Position numbers and translations under genes: made by a program. The notes beneath the pieces are model-generated. The model saw only the letters and a program-made list of their open reading frames with translations, ran no database searches and was not told the DNA's origin. From an uncultured Lachnospiraceae bacterium (GTDB taxonomy: Bacteria; Bacillota; Clostridia; Lachnospirales; Lachnospiraceae), in the NCBI GenBank assembly GCA_910584945.1, contig CAJUDY010000007.1:55290-119289 (forward strand): a stretch of 64,000 bases of DNA. The letters are read 5' to 3'. Below are positions 7,983-16,174 of the stretch, piece by piece (the first letter of the stretch is position 1; each line of letters begins with the position of its first letter).

Positions 7983-9410
7983 TCATTCTGTGTTTAAAAG
8001 CCCCAGAAGTCTCTGCACCTGTTCCGGGGAGCTTCCAAATTCTTTGATGTCCTCTATATTCAGAAGTTTTTCCGCTCCCTCTATGTCCAGCATCCCTTCC
8101 GGAAGCGGAATCCCCTGCGGATTCACCAGCGTCCACTTTACCACGCCCAGGTTGTCCGTCAGAGCAAGCATCAGGGCCGCTACTGCTTCCATCTCCGCAT
8201 CCTCCGGAACCCGATCCTGCCCCTCCTCCATCAGAAAATGGAATTCATAAGGTTCCTCGTAAGTCTGAAGTTCCACTTTAAAACCAATCTCCGCCGCTGT
8301 ATTGTTCCCAAGCGCTTCATAAATCTTCCGAAGCAGACGTCCTTCCGCGGAGACATCCCCGATATAAGGATTCTTCGCTTCATAGAGCTGCTCTGCCACG
8401 GTCTTCGCCTCCGGTTCCTCCCCGATCCCGTCTGTTCCAAGAATCAGCACCGTCGCCGCCACCGCCAAAAGCGCCGCCGCTCCCGCCCACAGAGCAGGTG
8501 TTCGAAAATTCAGCGCATGCCGAATCCGCCGCTTCACATCCAGCTCGCCAAAACCCGGTGCCTGTCCCGGGAAAATAGGCCGCTCCGCCGCCAGCGTAAG
8601 AAGCGTCTGGCTGTACTTCTTCCCGCTGCCCTCGCCCAGCCTCCTAAGCACCTTCTCATCACAGCTCATCTCCATATCCCGGCACATACCGAACCAGGCC
8701 GCCCATATAAGCGGATGAAACCAGTAGACCGAAAGCAACACAAAAGCAGCGCATTTCACCAGATGATCGCCTCTCCGAATGTGATACTGCTCATGCAGCA
8801 GCACCATCCTGCGTGGCTCCCCCGACAATCCCCAGGGAAGATAGATCCTGGGCTTCCATATCCCCATCGCAAAAGGCGACCCAAGCCCCTCGCACTCATA
8901 CACCGCGAGGCTCCCCTTCCTCCAGGAAGAAGTTTCCTCTCCTGCCCGGGACAACGCCCCCGTCCGCACGGTCATGCGCACCCTGCCCCTCAGCTTCCAG
9001 AGACTGACCGCAAAATAGCCAAGGAACCCTGCCACGCCCATAATCCACACATACTCCCAGCCGCTCCCGGGATGTAGAATAAATCCTGCCTCATCGAAAC
9101 CCGTCTTCATCTCCCCGTACTCCCGGACCGCCACATTCCCGGCCTCCTCAAGGTTCTCCGATGTCAAAGACCCTTCCGTTCCCACTAAAGCTTCCGTCTC
9201 CCGCCCCCACTCCGGCTCCAGATTAAACAGACTGAACTCCGTCCCCACCGATATCGGACAAACCAGCCGAAACGCCACCACCGCCCAGAGTCCATACAGA
9301 TATCTCCTTGGCGCACTCCGCAGCACCGCCCGCACCCCCAGCACCCCCAGAACACACCATCCCGCTCTCCAGCTCATCTCCAACACCCTCAAAAACACCA
9401 GCTCCAACAT
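7983..9410 (-). CDS. blaR1: BlaR1/MecR1-type M56 membrane metalloprotease
   Basis: Membrane antirepressor protease of 475 residues. Hydrophobic segments lie near residues 3-28, 38-55, 120-138, about 220-240 and about 325-345. The zinc-protease motif HEQYH (206-210) sits in LLHEQYHIRRGDHLVKC. The extracellular tail after the last membrane segment is only about 130 residues and lacks a penicillin-binding SxxK region. It therefore probably senses something other than beta-lactam, or works as a general stress sensor. The start at ATG 9410 is chosen for AGGAGG eight bases upstream. It is transcribed with blaI and the 7010 gene. A 19-bp inverted repeat lies immediately upstream. Confidence 0.88.
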   Translation of the reverse strand: MLELVFLRVLEMSWRAGWCVLGVLGVRAVLRSAPRRYLYGLWAVVAFRLVCPISVGTEFSLFNLEPEWGRETEALVGTEGSLTSENLEEAGNVAVREYGEMKTGFDEAGFILHPGSGWEYVWIMGVAGFLGYFAVSLWKLRGRVRMTVRTGALSRAGEETSSWRKGSLAVYECEGLGSPFAMGIWKPRIYLPWGLSGEPRRMVLLHEQYHIRRGDHLVKCAAFVLLSVYWFHPLIWAAWFGMCRDMEMSCDEKVLRRLGEGSGKKYSQTLLTLAAERPIFPGQAPGFGELDVKRRIRHALNFRTPALWAGAAALLAVAATVLILGTDGIGEEPEAKTVAEQLYEAKNPYIGDVSAEGRLLRKIYEALGNNTAAEIGFKVELQTYEEPYEFHFLMEEGQDRVPEDAEMEAVAALMLALTDNLGVVKWTLVNPQGIPLPEGMLDIEGAEKLLNIEDIKEFGSSPEQVQRLLGLLNTE

Positions 9411-9430
9411 CGATATCCCTCCTGCAAATA

Positions 9431-9483
9431 GAGGTCGGTTCTTGTAGACCTCATTTTTCTTTAAGTCTACAACAACCGACCTC
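9431..9483. repeat. 19-bp inverted repeat upstream of blaR1
   Basis: Arms 9431-9449 and 9465-9483 match at 18 of 19 positions with a 15-base spacer. A 13-base direct repeat GACCTCATTTTTC (9447-9459 and 9478-9490) is superimposed on it. The element begins 21 bases before the blaR1 start. It could be a repressor-binding site or a leader hairpin of the blaR1 mRNA. It does not contain the TACA-N-TGTA core expected for a classical BlaI operator. Confidence 0.65.
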
Positions 9484-9498
9484 ATTTTTCAACCCCTG

Positions 9499-9541
9499 AC
9501 TTAGATAAATTGTTGACAAATGTACATCTAAGTGTTAATAT
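9499..9541 (+). promoter_or_regulatory. Promoter of the xre gene with overlapping operator candidates
   Basis: TTGACA (9513-9518), a 17-base spacer and TAATAT (9536-9541) drive the xre gene. ACTTAGAT (9499-9506) and ATCTAAGT (9526-9533) form an 8-bp inverted repeat bracketing the -35. Within it GACAAATGTA (9515-9524) differs by one base from a BlaI-like TACAAATGTA core. The site could therefore be bound by the downstream Xre protein, by BlaI, or by both. Confidence 0.55.
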
Positions 9542-9586
9542 GAAGTAAATTTCACATGAAGTTTATTTCATGCAATGAGGTAAAAT

Positions 9587-9808
9587 TTGAAAAAAGAAGT
9601 TCCTGCACTGCTATCGAATAACGTAAGAGAATACCGAGTGAAGAAACAGCTTACCCAGCAGCAACTTGCTGATTTAGTAAAAGTTTCTTCAAGAACTATT
9701 ATTTCACTGGAAAAAGGGCAATATAATCCGTCTGTTTTACTGGCTCATAAGTTAGCTAAAATATTCGGATTGAAAATTGAAGAACTATTTAATTTTGAGG
9801 AGGATTGA
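9587..9808 (+). CDS. Small Xre-family helix-turn-helix regulator
   Basis: A 73-residue DNA-binding protein made almost entirely of one HTH_3 domain: YRVKKQLTQQQLADLVKVSS is helices 1-3 and RTIISLEKGQYNPSVLLAHKLAKIF is the rest. The start is TTG 9587 with TGAGG six bases upstream. It resembles the small Xre repressors that are paired with a membrane protein of unknown role, as here: the next gene starts one base after its stop. The pair is AT-richer than its surroundings, suggesting acquisition. Confidence 0.85.
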   Translation: MKKEVPALLSNNVREYRVKKQLTQQQLADLVKVSSRTIISLEKGQYNPSVLLAHKLAKIFGLKIEELFNFEED

Positions 9809-9809
9809 T

Positions 9810-10199
9810 ATGAGAAAGAGTAAGAAGACTTTTGCGTGTTTATTTATTGGCATTGGTATTTTGGTCTTACCATTTAGTCTTATAAAGGGATTTCCTGCTG
9901 CTTTTATTGTTTCCGCTGGCTGCGCACTAATCGCTTATGGCATTGTAGATTTTCTATTTGAACATTTTGTCCATAAAATTGGACGCGCTAAAATCATGGA
10001 TGAGGATGAAAGGAATATGCTTATTAACGGCAAAGCATATACCCTTGTATCTGAATTTGCAAATATAGGTTTTATTGTCCTTGCTTTGTATGCTGCGATC
10101 TGCAAAACAGATATGGTAGGTTGCATAATTGCTGTAGGTATCTTTTTGCTAAACCATATAGTTTATGCAGTGTGTTTTAAATATTTTGACAACCATTAA
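9810..10199 (+). CDS. Small integral membrane protein paired with the Xre regulator
   Basis: A 129-residue protein with four probable membrane helices at about residues 8-24, 30-50, 78-97 and 102-122, and a short charged loop GRAKIMDEDERNMLINGKA between the second and third. It resembles small DUF2178-like membrane proteins, but I cannot assign a function. The start at ATG 9810 is preceded by GAGGAGG, which lies in the end of the xre gene, so the two are translationally coupled. The stop is only 30 bases from the convergent GH25 gene and no terminator is visible. Confidence 0.7.
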   Translation: MRKSKKTFACLFIGIGILVLPFSLIKGFPAAFIVSAGCALIAYGIVDFLFEHFVHKIGRAKIMDEDERNMLINGKAYTLVSEFANIGFIVLALYAAICKTDMVGCIIAVGIFLLNHIVYAVCFKYFDNH

Positions 10200-10229
10200 C
10201 AGAATAAAACCAGTAATAACTCCGCCTAA

Positions 10230-11129
10230 TCAGAAGAGCTCATACCCAAAATATGCCACATTCCGGTCCACCACCGTCCGAATCCCCGGCACGACCCCCT
10301 CGTCCGTATACTGCCACATATCATATTTCCCCTCATACGCCGGCCCTTCCTCCCCGGAATACTCCTCCGGATAATAAGCCACCCAGATCTTATACTGTCC
10401 CTCCAATTCTTCTGTATTCCAGCAAAGCCCGTCCTTCAACTCTCCCGCGGACGCGTAAAACATCCCCCTATAACCGGCCTCCTCGACTTGCTCCAGAAAG
10501 ATCTTTGCCAACTCCGTGCGCTCCTCCGCCGTCATCCCGTACTGCCGGCTGCTCTCATCCTGGAAGCCCTCACAATTATAAACCACCGGATACACGATCG
10601 GATACTCCCGAAGGAATTCGCAGACCCACTCTGCCTCCTCCCTGACTTCCGCCTCGTTCACAGCGGTGGAGAAAAAATACGCCCCCGCGTAGATCCCGCT
10701 GTCCGCCGCTCCCTGAAGATTCGCCCGGGCCTTGTCGTCCTCCACAATGGCTCCCGACACCGACCCCCGGCAGCCGATGCGGATCATGGCGAATTCGATC
10801 CCGGCCTCCGCCACCTGCGGCCAGTCGATCTCCTCCTGAAACCGGGACACATCGATGCCGACAGCCTCCTTTTCCACTTCCCGAACCCTGGGCAGCTCCC
10901 GGGCTTCTTCCCCCTGCTCTGCCGGAGATTCCGTCATAGCCTCCTCGTCCGCCGTCTCTTCTTTGCGCGGTTTTACCTCTTCCGCTTTCTGCATGACCGA
11001 CTGCCCCTCCTCTTCCCGGCCTCCGGCCAAAAAAGAAAGGAGCATTAGCAGCAAGACAGCCAGAATTCCTCCGGCTGCCGCGCATTTTCTGTAATCGATT
11101 CTCTTTCCTTCTGCTTCCTCTTTTGTCAT
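10230..11129 (-). CDS. Membrane-anchored GH25 lysozyme-like protein
   Basis: A 299-residue protein with an N-terminal signal anchor (about 18-37), a Glu/Lys-rich linker and a C-terminal GH25 (lysozyme/endolysin) barrel from about residue 90. The barrel opens AVGIDVSRFQEEIDW, with IRIGCRGSVSGAIVEDD and WVAYYPEEYSG further on. The family's catalytic Asp-x-Glu is seen as YNCEG, with Asn in place of the first Asp but the acid Glu kept. The same variant occurs to my memory in related clostridial proteins, yet activity should not be assumed. It is likely extracellular and acts on peptidoglycan. It lies seven bases after the PucR-type regulator gene and could be co-transcribed with it. Confidence 0.85.
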   Translation of the reverse strand: MTKEEAEGKRIDYRKCAAAGGILAVLLLMLLSFLAGGREEEGQSVMQKAEEVKPRKEETADEEAMTESPAEQGEEARELPRVREVEKEAVGIDVSRFQEEIDWPQVAEAGIEFAMIRIGCRGSVSGAIVEDDKARANLQGAADSGIYAGAYFFSTAVNEAEVREEAEWVCEFLREYPIVYPVVYNCEGFQDESSRQYGMTAEERTELAKIFLEQVEEAGYRGMFYASAGELKDGLCWNTEELEGQYKIWVAYYPEEYSGEEGPAYEGKYDMWQYTDEGVVPGIRTVVDRNVAYFGYELF

Positions 11130-11136
11130 GCAGCGA

Positions 11137-12219
11137 CTACCTCTGCTTTTCTTCCAGATACCTCATGTAATCCGACACCATCATGGCAATCTTGAAGGTC
11201 ATCGCCTCCTCGAACTGGCGGATATCCAGTCCGATGGTCTTCTGGAGTTTCTCCAGGCGATAGACCAGGGTGTTGCGGTGCACAAACAGCTGCCGACTGG
11301 TCTCAGACAGGTTCAGACTGTTCTCCATGAACTGATAGACCGTCGTCAGGATCTCATCATCCAGATTGCCTGGATCATAGTCTCCGAATACTTCTTTTAA
11401 GAACATCTCGCACAGCGGCGTTGGAAGCTGGTAGATCAGTCTTCCAATCCCCAGTTCTTCATAGGTGATCACCGTCTTGGAAGAATAGAAGATCTCCGCC
11501 ACCTCCAGAGCCATCTTTGCCTCCTTGTAAGAGCGGGAAACCTCTTTCAAAGAATGGGCGATAGTGCCGCAGGCAGACCGCACCCGGCACAGCGTCTCGG
11601 AACTGACCGTGTCCGACAGAACATGAGCCAGCTCATCCCGCTCCTTGATGCCCTCCCGCTCTTCCAGCCGTCGCACCACCACCACACAGTTCTCTTCCAT
11701 AGGCGTGATAAAGTCTCCGCTCCGGTTGGGCATGATATTTTTCAGAATCATCTGAATGTCATAGGCGTCGCAGCCCATTCCTTCCACAAGCAGCACCGCC
11801 CATCTGCACTCCGGGCCCAAATGCATCTGCTTGGCATAAGTCGCAATGTCCACCGGAAGCAGATTGTCCAAAAGCAGGTTGTGAATGAACTGATTCCGGT
11901 CCTCTCTGCTGTACCCCATCTCCAGAATCCGCTCCAGCTGACACACCGCCAGCTGTCCCATGGGATAGGCGTCTTTAGAGCCTCCGCTGACCGACAGGAT
12001 ATACCCCATATCCTCTTCCCCCACTTTGAACAGATACCGGTTGCCCAGCGCCTGCATATCTGCCGGGGACTCGCAGAAGATCTCAAAGACCTCCTCCTCC
12101 GGCATGGACTCCTCCTCACCGGCCACACACGTACGGTTCCTGTCGTACAGCGCCATGGACAGACGCATAATATTTGAAAAATCTTCCAGACATTCCTGAA
12201 GCAGTCGATTGGATACCAT
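11137..12219 (-). CDS. PucR/CdaR-family transcriptional regulator
   Basis: A 360-residue regulator. The C-terminal 55 residues are the PucR helix-turn-helix: NSLNLSETSRQLFVHRNTLVYRL followed by EKLQKTIGLDIRQF. The central region (about 140-260) fits the GGDEF-like domain of CdaR regulators. In characterised members these respond to sugar diacids, purines or nitrogen signals; the ligand here is unknown. GAGGAGG precedes ATG 12219. It sits between a GH25 gene and the gene for a sugar-type ABC ATPase, and is separated from the latter by a terminator. Confidence 0.85.
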   Translation of the reverse strand: MVSNRLLQECLEDFSNIMRLSMALYDRNRTCVAGEEESMPEEEVFEIFCESPADMQALGNRYLFKVGEEDMGYILSVSGGSKDAYPMGQLAVCQLERILEMGYSREDRNQFIHNLLLDNLLPVDIATYAKQMHLGPECRWAVLLVEGMGCDAYDIQMILKNIMPNRSGDFITPMEENCVVVVRRLEEREGIKERDELAHVLSDTVSSETLCRVRSACGTIAHSLKEVSRSYKEAKMALEVAEIFYSSKTVITYEELGIGRLIYQLPTPLCEMFLKEVFGDYDPGNLDDEILTTVYQFMENSLNLSETSRQLFVHRNTLVYRLEKLQKTIGLDIRQFEEAMTFKIAMMVSDYMRYLEEKQR

Positions 12220-12321
12220 CGCAAAACCCTCCTCTTCCTTTTCACATCTTTTGTTTGATTATATCTGTAAAAAAACCGGTTGTCAATGCATGAACTGCCC
12301 GTATTCCCCCAATTTCCGTTT

Positions 12322-12351
12322 AAAAAGGGGCGCCGCCTGCGCGACACCCCT
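12322..12351 (-). terminator. Rho-independent terminator of the MsmK-type ATPase gene
   Basis: On the minus strand an 11-bp GC-rich stem (AGGGGTGTCGC with its partner, two G-U pairs) is followed by TTTTT, 15 bases after the ATPase stop codon. Confidence 0.85.
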
Positions 12352-12366
12352 GTGCTGTCTTATTGT

Positions 12367-13479
12367 TTAGTTGACAATCGTAAGCTCGCTGTCTTTGTCG
12401 AAGACATGAATCTTCTCCACATCCAGCGCGAACTTCACGCTGCTGCCAGTTCTTGCGGTGGTGGTCGGGCTTACTCTAGCGGTAAAGTTCGCACCCTCCA
12501 GATCGAAATACAGATAAACCTCTGCACCCAGAAGCTCGTATACATTGATCTTTGCCTCGATCACGCTACTTGCGTACTTCTGAAGCATCTCATCAGAATC
12601 ATACAGATCTTCCGGACGAATACCCATGATCACGGTCTTTCCTGCATAACCGCCGTCGATCAGCGCTTTGGACTTCTGCTCGGAGAGGGAGATGGTGTAC
12701 GGTCCAACCTTCAAGTCGACCTTATTGCCCTTCACTTCGCATTTCGCATCCACAAAGTTCATCTGCGGAGATCCGATAAATCCAGCAACGAACAGGTTTG
12801 CCGGAGAATTATACAGGTTCTGCGGAGAATCAATCTGCTGTACCACGCCGTCTTTCATAACCACGATTCTGGTACCAAGGGTCATCGCCTCGGTCTGGTC
12901 ATGGGTAACGTAGATAATCGTGGTACCCAGTCTCTGATGCAGCTTGGAAATCTCGGTTCTCATCTGCACACGAAGCTTTGCATCCAGGTTGGACAGCGGC
13001 TCATCCATCAGGAACACCTTCGGATTACGGACGATGGCACGTCCCATTGCCACACGCTGTCTCTGACCGCCGGACAGGGCTTTCGGTTTCCGATCTAACA
13101 GTTTCTCAAGGTCAAGGATCTTTGCCGCCTCGCGAACCATCTTGTCGATCTCATCCTTTGGGGTCTTGCGAAGCTTCAGCGCAAATGCCATGTTATCATA
13201 TACGGTCATATGGGGATACAGAGCGTAGTTCTGGAATACCATCGCGATATCGCGGTCTTTGGGCTCCACGTCGTTGACTCTGCGGCCGTCGATCAGAAGA
13301 TCGCCGGAACTGATATCCTCCAGACCTGCTACCATACGAAGCGTTGTAGATTTACCACATCCGGACGGTCCTACGAAGATGATGAACTCTTTGTCCTCGA
13401 TCTCCATGTTGAAATTTTTCACTGCCTCAAAACCATTCGGGTATTTTTTGCAAATGTTTTTTAATGAAATGCTTGCCAT
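12367..13479 (-). CDS. msmK: MsmK/UgpC-type sugar ABC transporter ATPase
   Basis: The 370-residue ATP-hydrolysing subunit of carbohydrate ABC importers of the MalK group. Walker A is GPSGCGKST (about 36-44), the signature LSGGQRQRVAMGRA, and Walker B VFLMDEPLSNLDA. A C-terminal TOBE-type regulatory region (from about 240) contains MGIRPEDLYD. The start at ATG 13479 follows AAAGGAG. It stands alone with its own terminator and without permeases. In Firmicutes such orphan ATPases commonly energise several sugar importers, and the MalF/MalG-type permeases at 42.5-44.3 kb lack an ATPase. That link is inference. Confidence 0.92.
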   Translation of the reverse strand: MASISLKNICKKYPNGFEAVKNFNMEIEDKEFIIFVGPSGCGKSTTLRMVAGLEDISSGDLLIDGRRVNDVEPKDRDIAMVFQNYALYPHMTVYDNMAFALKLRKTPKDEIDKMVREAAKILDLEKLLDRKPKALSGGQRQRVAMGRAIVRNPKVFLMDEPLSNLDAKLRVQMRTEISKLHQRLGTTIIYVTHDQTEAMTLGTRIVVMKDGVVQQIDSPQNLYNSPANLFVAGFIGSPQMNFVDAKCEVKGNKVDLKVGPYTISLSEQKSKALIDGGYAGKTVIMGIRPEDLYDSDEMLQKYASSVIEAKINVYELLGAEVYLYFDLEGANFTARVSPTTTARTGSSVKFALDVEKIHVFDKDSELTIVN

Positions 13480-13756
13480 GTCGGGCTCCTTTCGTGTCAT
13501 CATGTTCTGTTCTTATCTGCCTATGAGTATACCCCCTTTTACCTGCTTTGACCATATGGGGTTCCCACAAACATTTTCCGGAACCTTTGTCTATTTGGAC
13601 AACGGATCTACAGAGTCGCGACTTTTTCACCAAAAAGGGATTCGCTTTCTGGTAATTCTGACGAAGCGGCGCCGAAAATTCAAAATCATCGCTTTTTTCC
13701 TCTGTTTGTACTATAATGGTAGAAAAAGAAAACGAGAAGGAAACGAGAATACATCT

Positions 13757-14893
13757 ATGAATAAAAAAGAAGTCTTAGAGATCAAAAAACAGTTTACCAA
13801 CGAAAACTGCGCCATCACCCGGATCTGCGGGTGCTATGTGGACGGGGAAAAGCAGATCCGCACGGAGCTTAAGGAAGCGTTTCTCTCTCTCCCGGAGGAA
13901 GAGATCTTCAAGTATTTTGAGATCTTCCGAAAAACACTGTCCGGAACCCTGGGGAAGAACCTTTTGAACCTTGATTTTCCTCTGGATCAGGAGATGCCGG
14001 ACGGAGCCCAGGCCTGGCTATTAAAGCTTCGGGACAGCAAGCTTACGGACGATCTTCTTCTGGACGAATTCTATGAGAAAATCATCCAGAACTATATGTA
14101 TGGAGAGAATTACTACATCATCCTGATTCATGCGGCCTATGACATCCCGAAAAAGGCGGAGGACGGCATGGAAATGTTCGACGCTTCTGAAGATACGTAT
14201 GAATACCTGCTCTGCAGCATCTGCCCGGTGAAGCTGTCCAAGGCCGGACTCTGCTACAATGCGGAGAAGAACAGCATCGAAGACCGCATCCGGGACTGGA
14301 TCGTGGAAATGCCCGCCGCCGGCTTTCTCTTCCCCGCTTTCAACGACCGCAACACGGATCTCCACAGCATGCTGTATTACACAAAAAACCCAGAAGATCT
14401 GCAGTCTCTTATGATGGAGGAGGTCTTCGGCTGCACGACTCCTTTGTCTGCAAAAGAACAAAAAGAAACCTTTGGGGAACTCCTGTCCGAGACGCTGGGA
14501 GACGCCTGCGACTATGAGACCGTGGTCAGCATCCATGAAAATCTGAGCGAACTGATCGAAGAAAAAAAGGATCTTCCCGAACCGCCCACCCTGACCAAGC
14601 CGGAAGTCAAAAGCCTTCTGGCGCAAAGCGGAGCGCCGGAGGAGGTGATGGAGCATTTCGAAGAACGTTTTGATCATACCGCCGGAGAGGATACCAGCTT
14701 TCTCGCTACGAACCTGACGAACACCCGGGCCATGGAAGTGCGCACCCCGGATGTCATTGTGAAGATCAGTCCCGAAAAAGCTGCCCTTATGGAGACCCGG
14801 GTCATCGACGGCTGCTCCTATCTGCTGATTCAGATTGACGACTACATAGAAGTCAACGGCATCGCCATCAAAGCCGGCGACGTCAAAGAGTAA
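13757..14893 (+). CDS. DUF4317 protein
   Basis: A 378-residue soluble protein of the DUF4317 family, conserved in Lachnospiraceae and relatives, with no known function. It begins MNKKEVLEIKKQFTNENCAITRICGCYVDG; the ITRICGCYVD stretch and DIPKKAEDGMEMFDASE are what I recognise. No signal peptide or membrane segment is seen. The C-terminal third is charged and ends in a short beta-rich unit. The reading frame is open for about 500 bases upstream, but ATG 13757 is chosen because the family begins there and a promoter-like TATAAT lies just upstream at about 13712. A palindromic repeat element follows immediately after the stop. Confidence 0.82.
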   Translation: MNKKEVLEIKKQFTNENCAITRICGCYVDGEKQIRTELKEAFLSLPEEEIFKYFEIFRKTLSGTLGKNLLNLDFPLDQEMPDGAQAWLLKLRDSKLTDDLLLDEFYEKIIQNYMYGENYYIILIHAAYDIPKKAEDGMEMFDASEDTYEYLLCSICPVKLSKAGLCYNAEKNSIEDRIRDWIVEMPAAGFLFPAFNDRNTDLHSMLYYTKNPEDLQSLMMEEVFGCTTPLSAKEQKETFGELLSETLGDACDYETVVSIHENLSELIEEKKDLPEPPTLTKPEVKSLLAQSGAPEEVMEHFEERFDHTAGEDTSFLATNLTNTRAMEVRTPDVIVKISPEKAALMETRVIDGCSYLLIQIDDYIEVNGIAIKAGDVKE

Positions 14894-14896
14894 ATA

Positions 14897-15060
14897 GTAA
14901 CAGTTCAGCCCGCGCCATTCGCAAAGGCACCTTCGGTGCTTTCTCGCTGCTGACACAGCTAACTTTGCTCATAAACAGGCGCTCAGCTCATCCTCTGTAA
15001 GATGTGCTCATTCATGCAAGCATGATTCGCCCATTTTTCAGAGGATGGCTGAACTGTTAC
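14897..15060. repeat. 164-bp palindromic intergenic element with perfect 14-bp terminal inverted repeats
   Basis: The ends GTAACAGTTCAGCC (14897-14910) and GGCTGAACTGTTAC (15047-15060) are perfect inverted repeats. A second internal copy of the arm, GCTCAGCTCATCCTCTG (about 14981-14997), pairs with CAGAGGATGGCTGAAC near the right end, so the right half alone forms a large hairpin. TAAATA occurs on both sides (14891-14896 and 15063-15068), a possible but imperfect target duplication because two bases intervene on the right. No coding potential. The structure suggests a MITE-like or REP-like dispersed element. Confidence 0.65.
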
Positions 15061-15116
15061 AGTAAATATTTTCTTAGCTGCCTGGACAAACTACCGGACA
15101 AGGAGGTATTTTGTCC

Positions 15117-16112
15117 ATGAAAATATTGTTTTATGATACCAAAAGTTATGACAAGGATTCTTTTACCCGGGAACTTGCGAACGAGCCGGATATCGAGGTG
15201 AAATTCCTGAAGGCCGATCTGACGAAGAATACGGCGGAGCTGTCCCACGGCTATGACGCCGTGTGCGCTTTCGTCAACTCCGACATCGGCAAGGAGACCG
15301 TAGAGATCCTGCACCAGTGCGGCGTCCGGCTGATCCTCATGCGCTGCGCCGGTTTCAACAACGTGGATCTTCCCATGGTGGAAAAATGCGGCATCCGAAT
15401 CCTGCGGGTACCGGGCTATTCCCCGGAAGCTGTGGCGGAGCACGCCATGGGACTTGCCCTGACCGTCAATCGAAGGCTCCACAAGTCCTACATCAAGGTC
15501 CGGGAAAACGACTTCAGCCTGGGAAGCCTCATGGGCTTCAACTTTTACGAAAAGACCGCGGGCATCGTAGGCACCGGCAAGATCGGCGCTGCCATGGTGC
15601 GTATCTGCCACGGCTTCGGCATGAAGGTCCTGGCCTACGACGTGTATGAGAATCCGTCCCTTGCAGGGATCGCCGAGTATGTCTCTCTGGAAGAGCTGCT
15701 CTCCAAAAGCGACCTGATCTCCCTTCACTGTCCCCTGACCGACCACACCTATCATCTCGTCAACCGGGACACCATCCGCAAGATGAAAGACGGAGTCATC
15801 CTGGTCAACACTTCCAGGGGCGCTCTGGTAAAAACCGAAGATCTGATCGAGGGTATCCGCGCCCACAAGTTCTTCGGCGTAGGACTCGACGTCTACGAAG
15901 AAGAGACGCCCAATGTCTTCGAGGACCGTTCCGACGAGATCCTGGAACACTCGGTCACCGCAAGGCTTCTGTCCTTCCCCAACGTGATGATCACCTCCCA
16001 CCAGGGATTCTTCACCCGGGAAGCCTTAAGCGCCATCGCCCGGACTACCCTCGACAATGTGCGCGCCTTTGAGCAGAACAAAGAAACCGCCAACGAAGTC
16101 AAAGCCGGGTAA
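15117..16112 (+). CDS. D-lactate dehydrogenase-like 2-hydroxyacid dehydrogenase
   Basis: A 331-residue NAD-dependent D-2-hydroxyacid dehydrogenase, closest by length and layout to fermentative D-lactate dehydrogenase (LdhA), which reduces pyruvate to D-lactate. The Rossmann motif is GIVGTGKIGAAMVRI followed by LAYDVYENP. Catalytic regions are VNTSRGALV (Arg), GVGLDVYEEE (Glu side) and ITSHQGFFTREA (His). The first residues MKILFYDTKSYD fit LdhA. AGGAGG lies ten bases before ATG 15117; an in-frame TTG at 15111 is closer but less likely. Exact substrate cannot be fixed from sequence alone. Confidence 0.85.
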   Translation: MKILFYDTKSYDKDSFTRELANEPDIEVKFLKADLTKNTAELSHGYDAVCAFVNSDIGKETVEILHQCGVRLILMRCAGFNNVDLPMVEKCGIRILRVPGYSPEAVAEHAMGLALTVNRRLHKSYIKVRENDFSLGSLMGFNFYEKTAGIVGTGKIGAAMVRICHGFGMKVLAYDVYENPSLAGIAEYVSLEELLSKSDLISLHCPLTDHTYHLVNRDTIRKMKDGVILVNTSRGALVKTEDLIEGIRAHKFFGVGLDVYEEETPNVFEDRSDEILEHSVTARLLSFPNVMITSHQGFFTREALSAIARTTLDNVRAFEQNKETANEVKAG

Positions 16113-16117
16113 AAAAA

Positions 16118-16166
16118 GACCAGGAGAACGCAATTCACCATCCGCGCTCCTGGTCCTCCTTTTTTG
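16118..16166. terminator. Bidirectional terminator between ldh-like gene and ridA
   Basis: GACCAGGAG (16118-16126) pairs with CTCCTGGTC (16147-16155), flanked by an A run to the left and a T-rich run to the right. It serves the two convergent genes. Confidence 0.8.
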
Positions 16167-16174
16167 TTTTAATT

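Noticed and set aside
8238..9077. 279-codon plus-strand frame opposite blaR1
   Set aside because: Very Arg/Pro/His-rich, no start signal, and lies opposite an M56 protease with an intact HExxH motif.
14897..15060. Rho-independent terminator for the DUF4317 gene
   Set aside because: The arms are 136 bases apart and no T run follows; the internal repeat structure fits a mobile palindromic element better.
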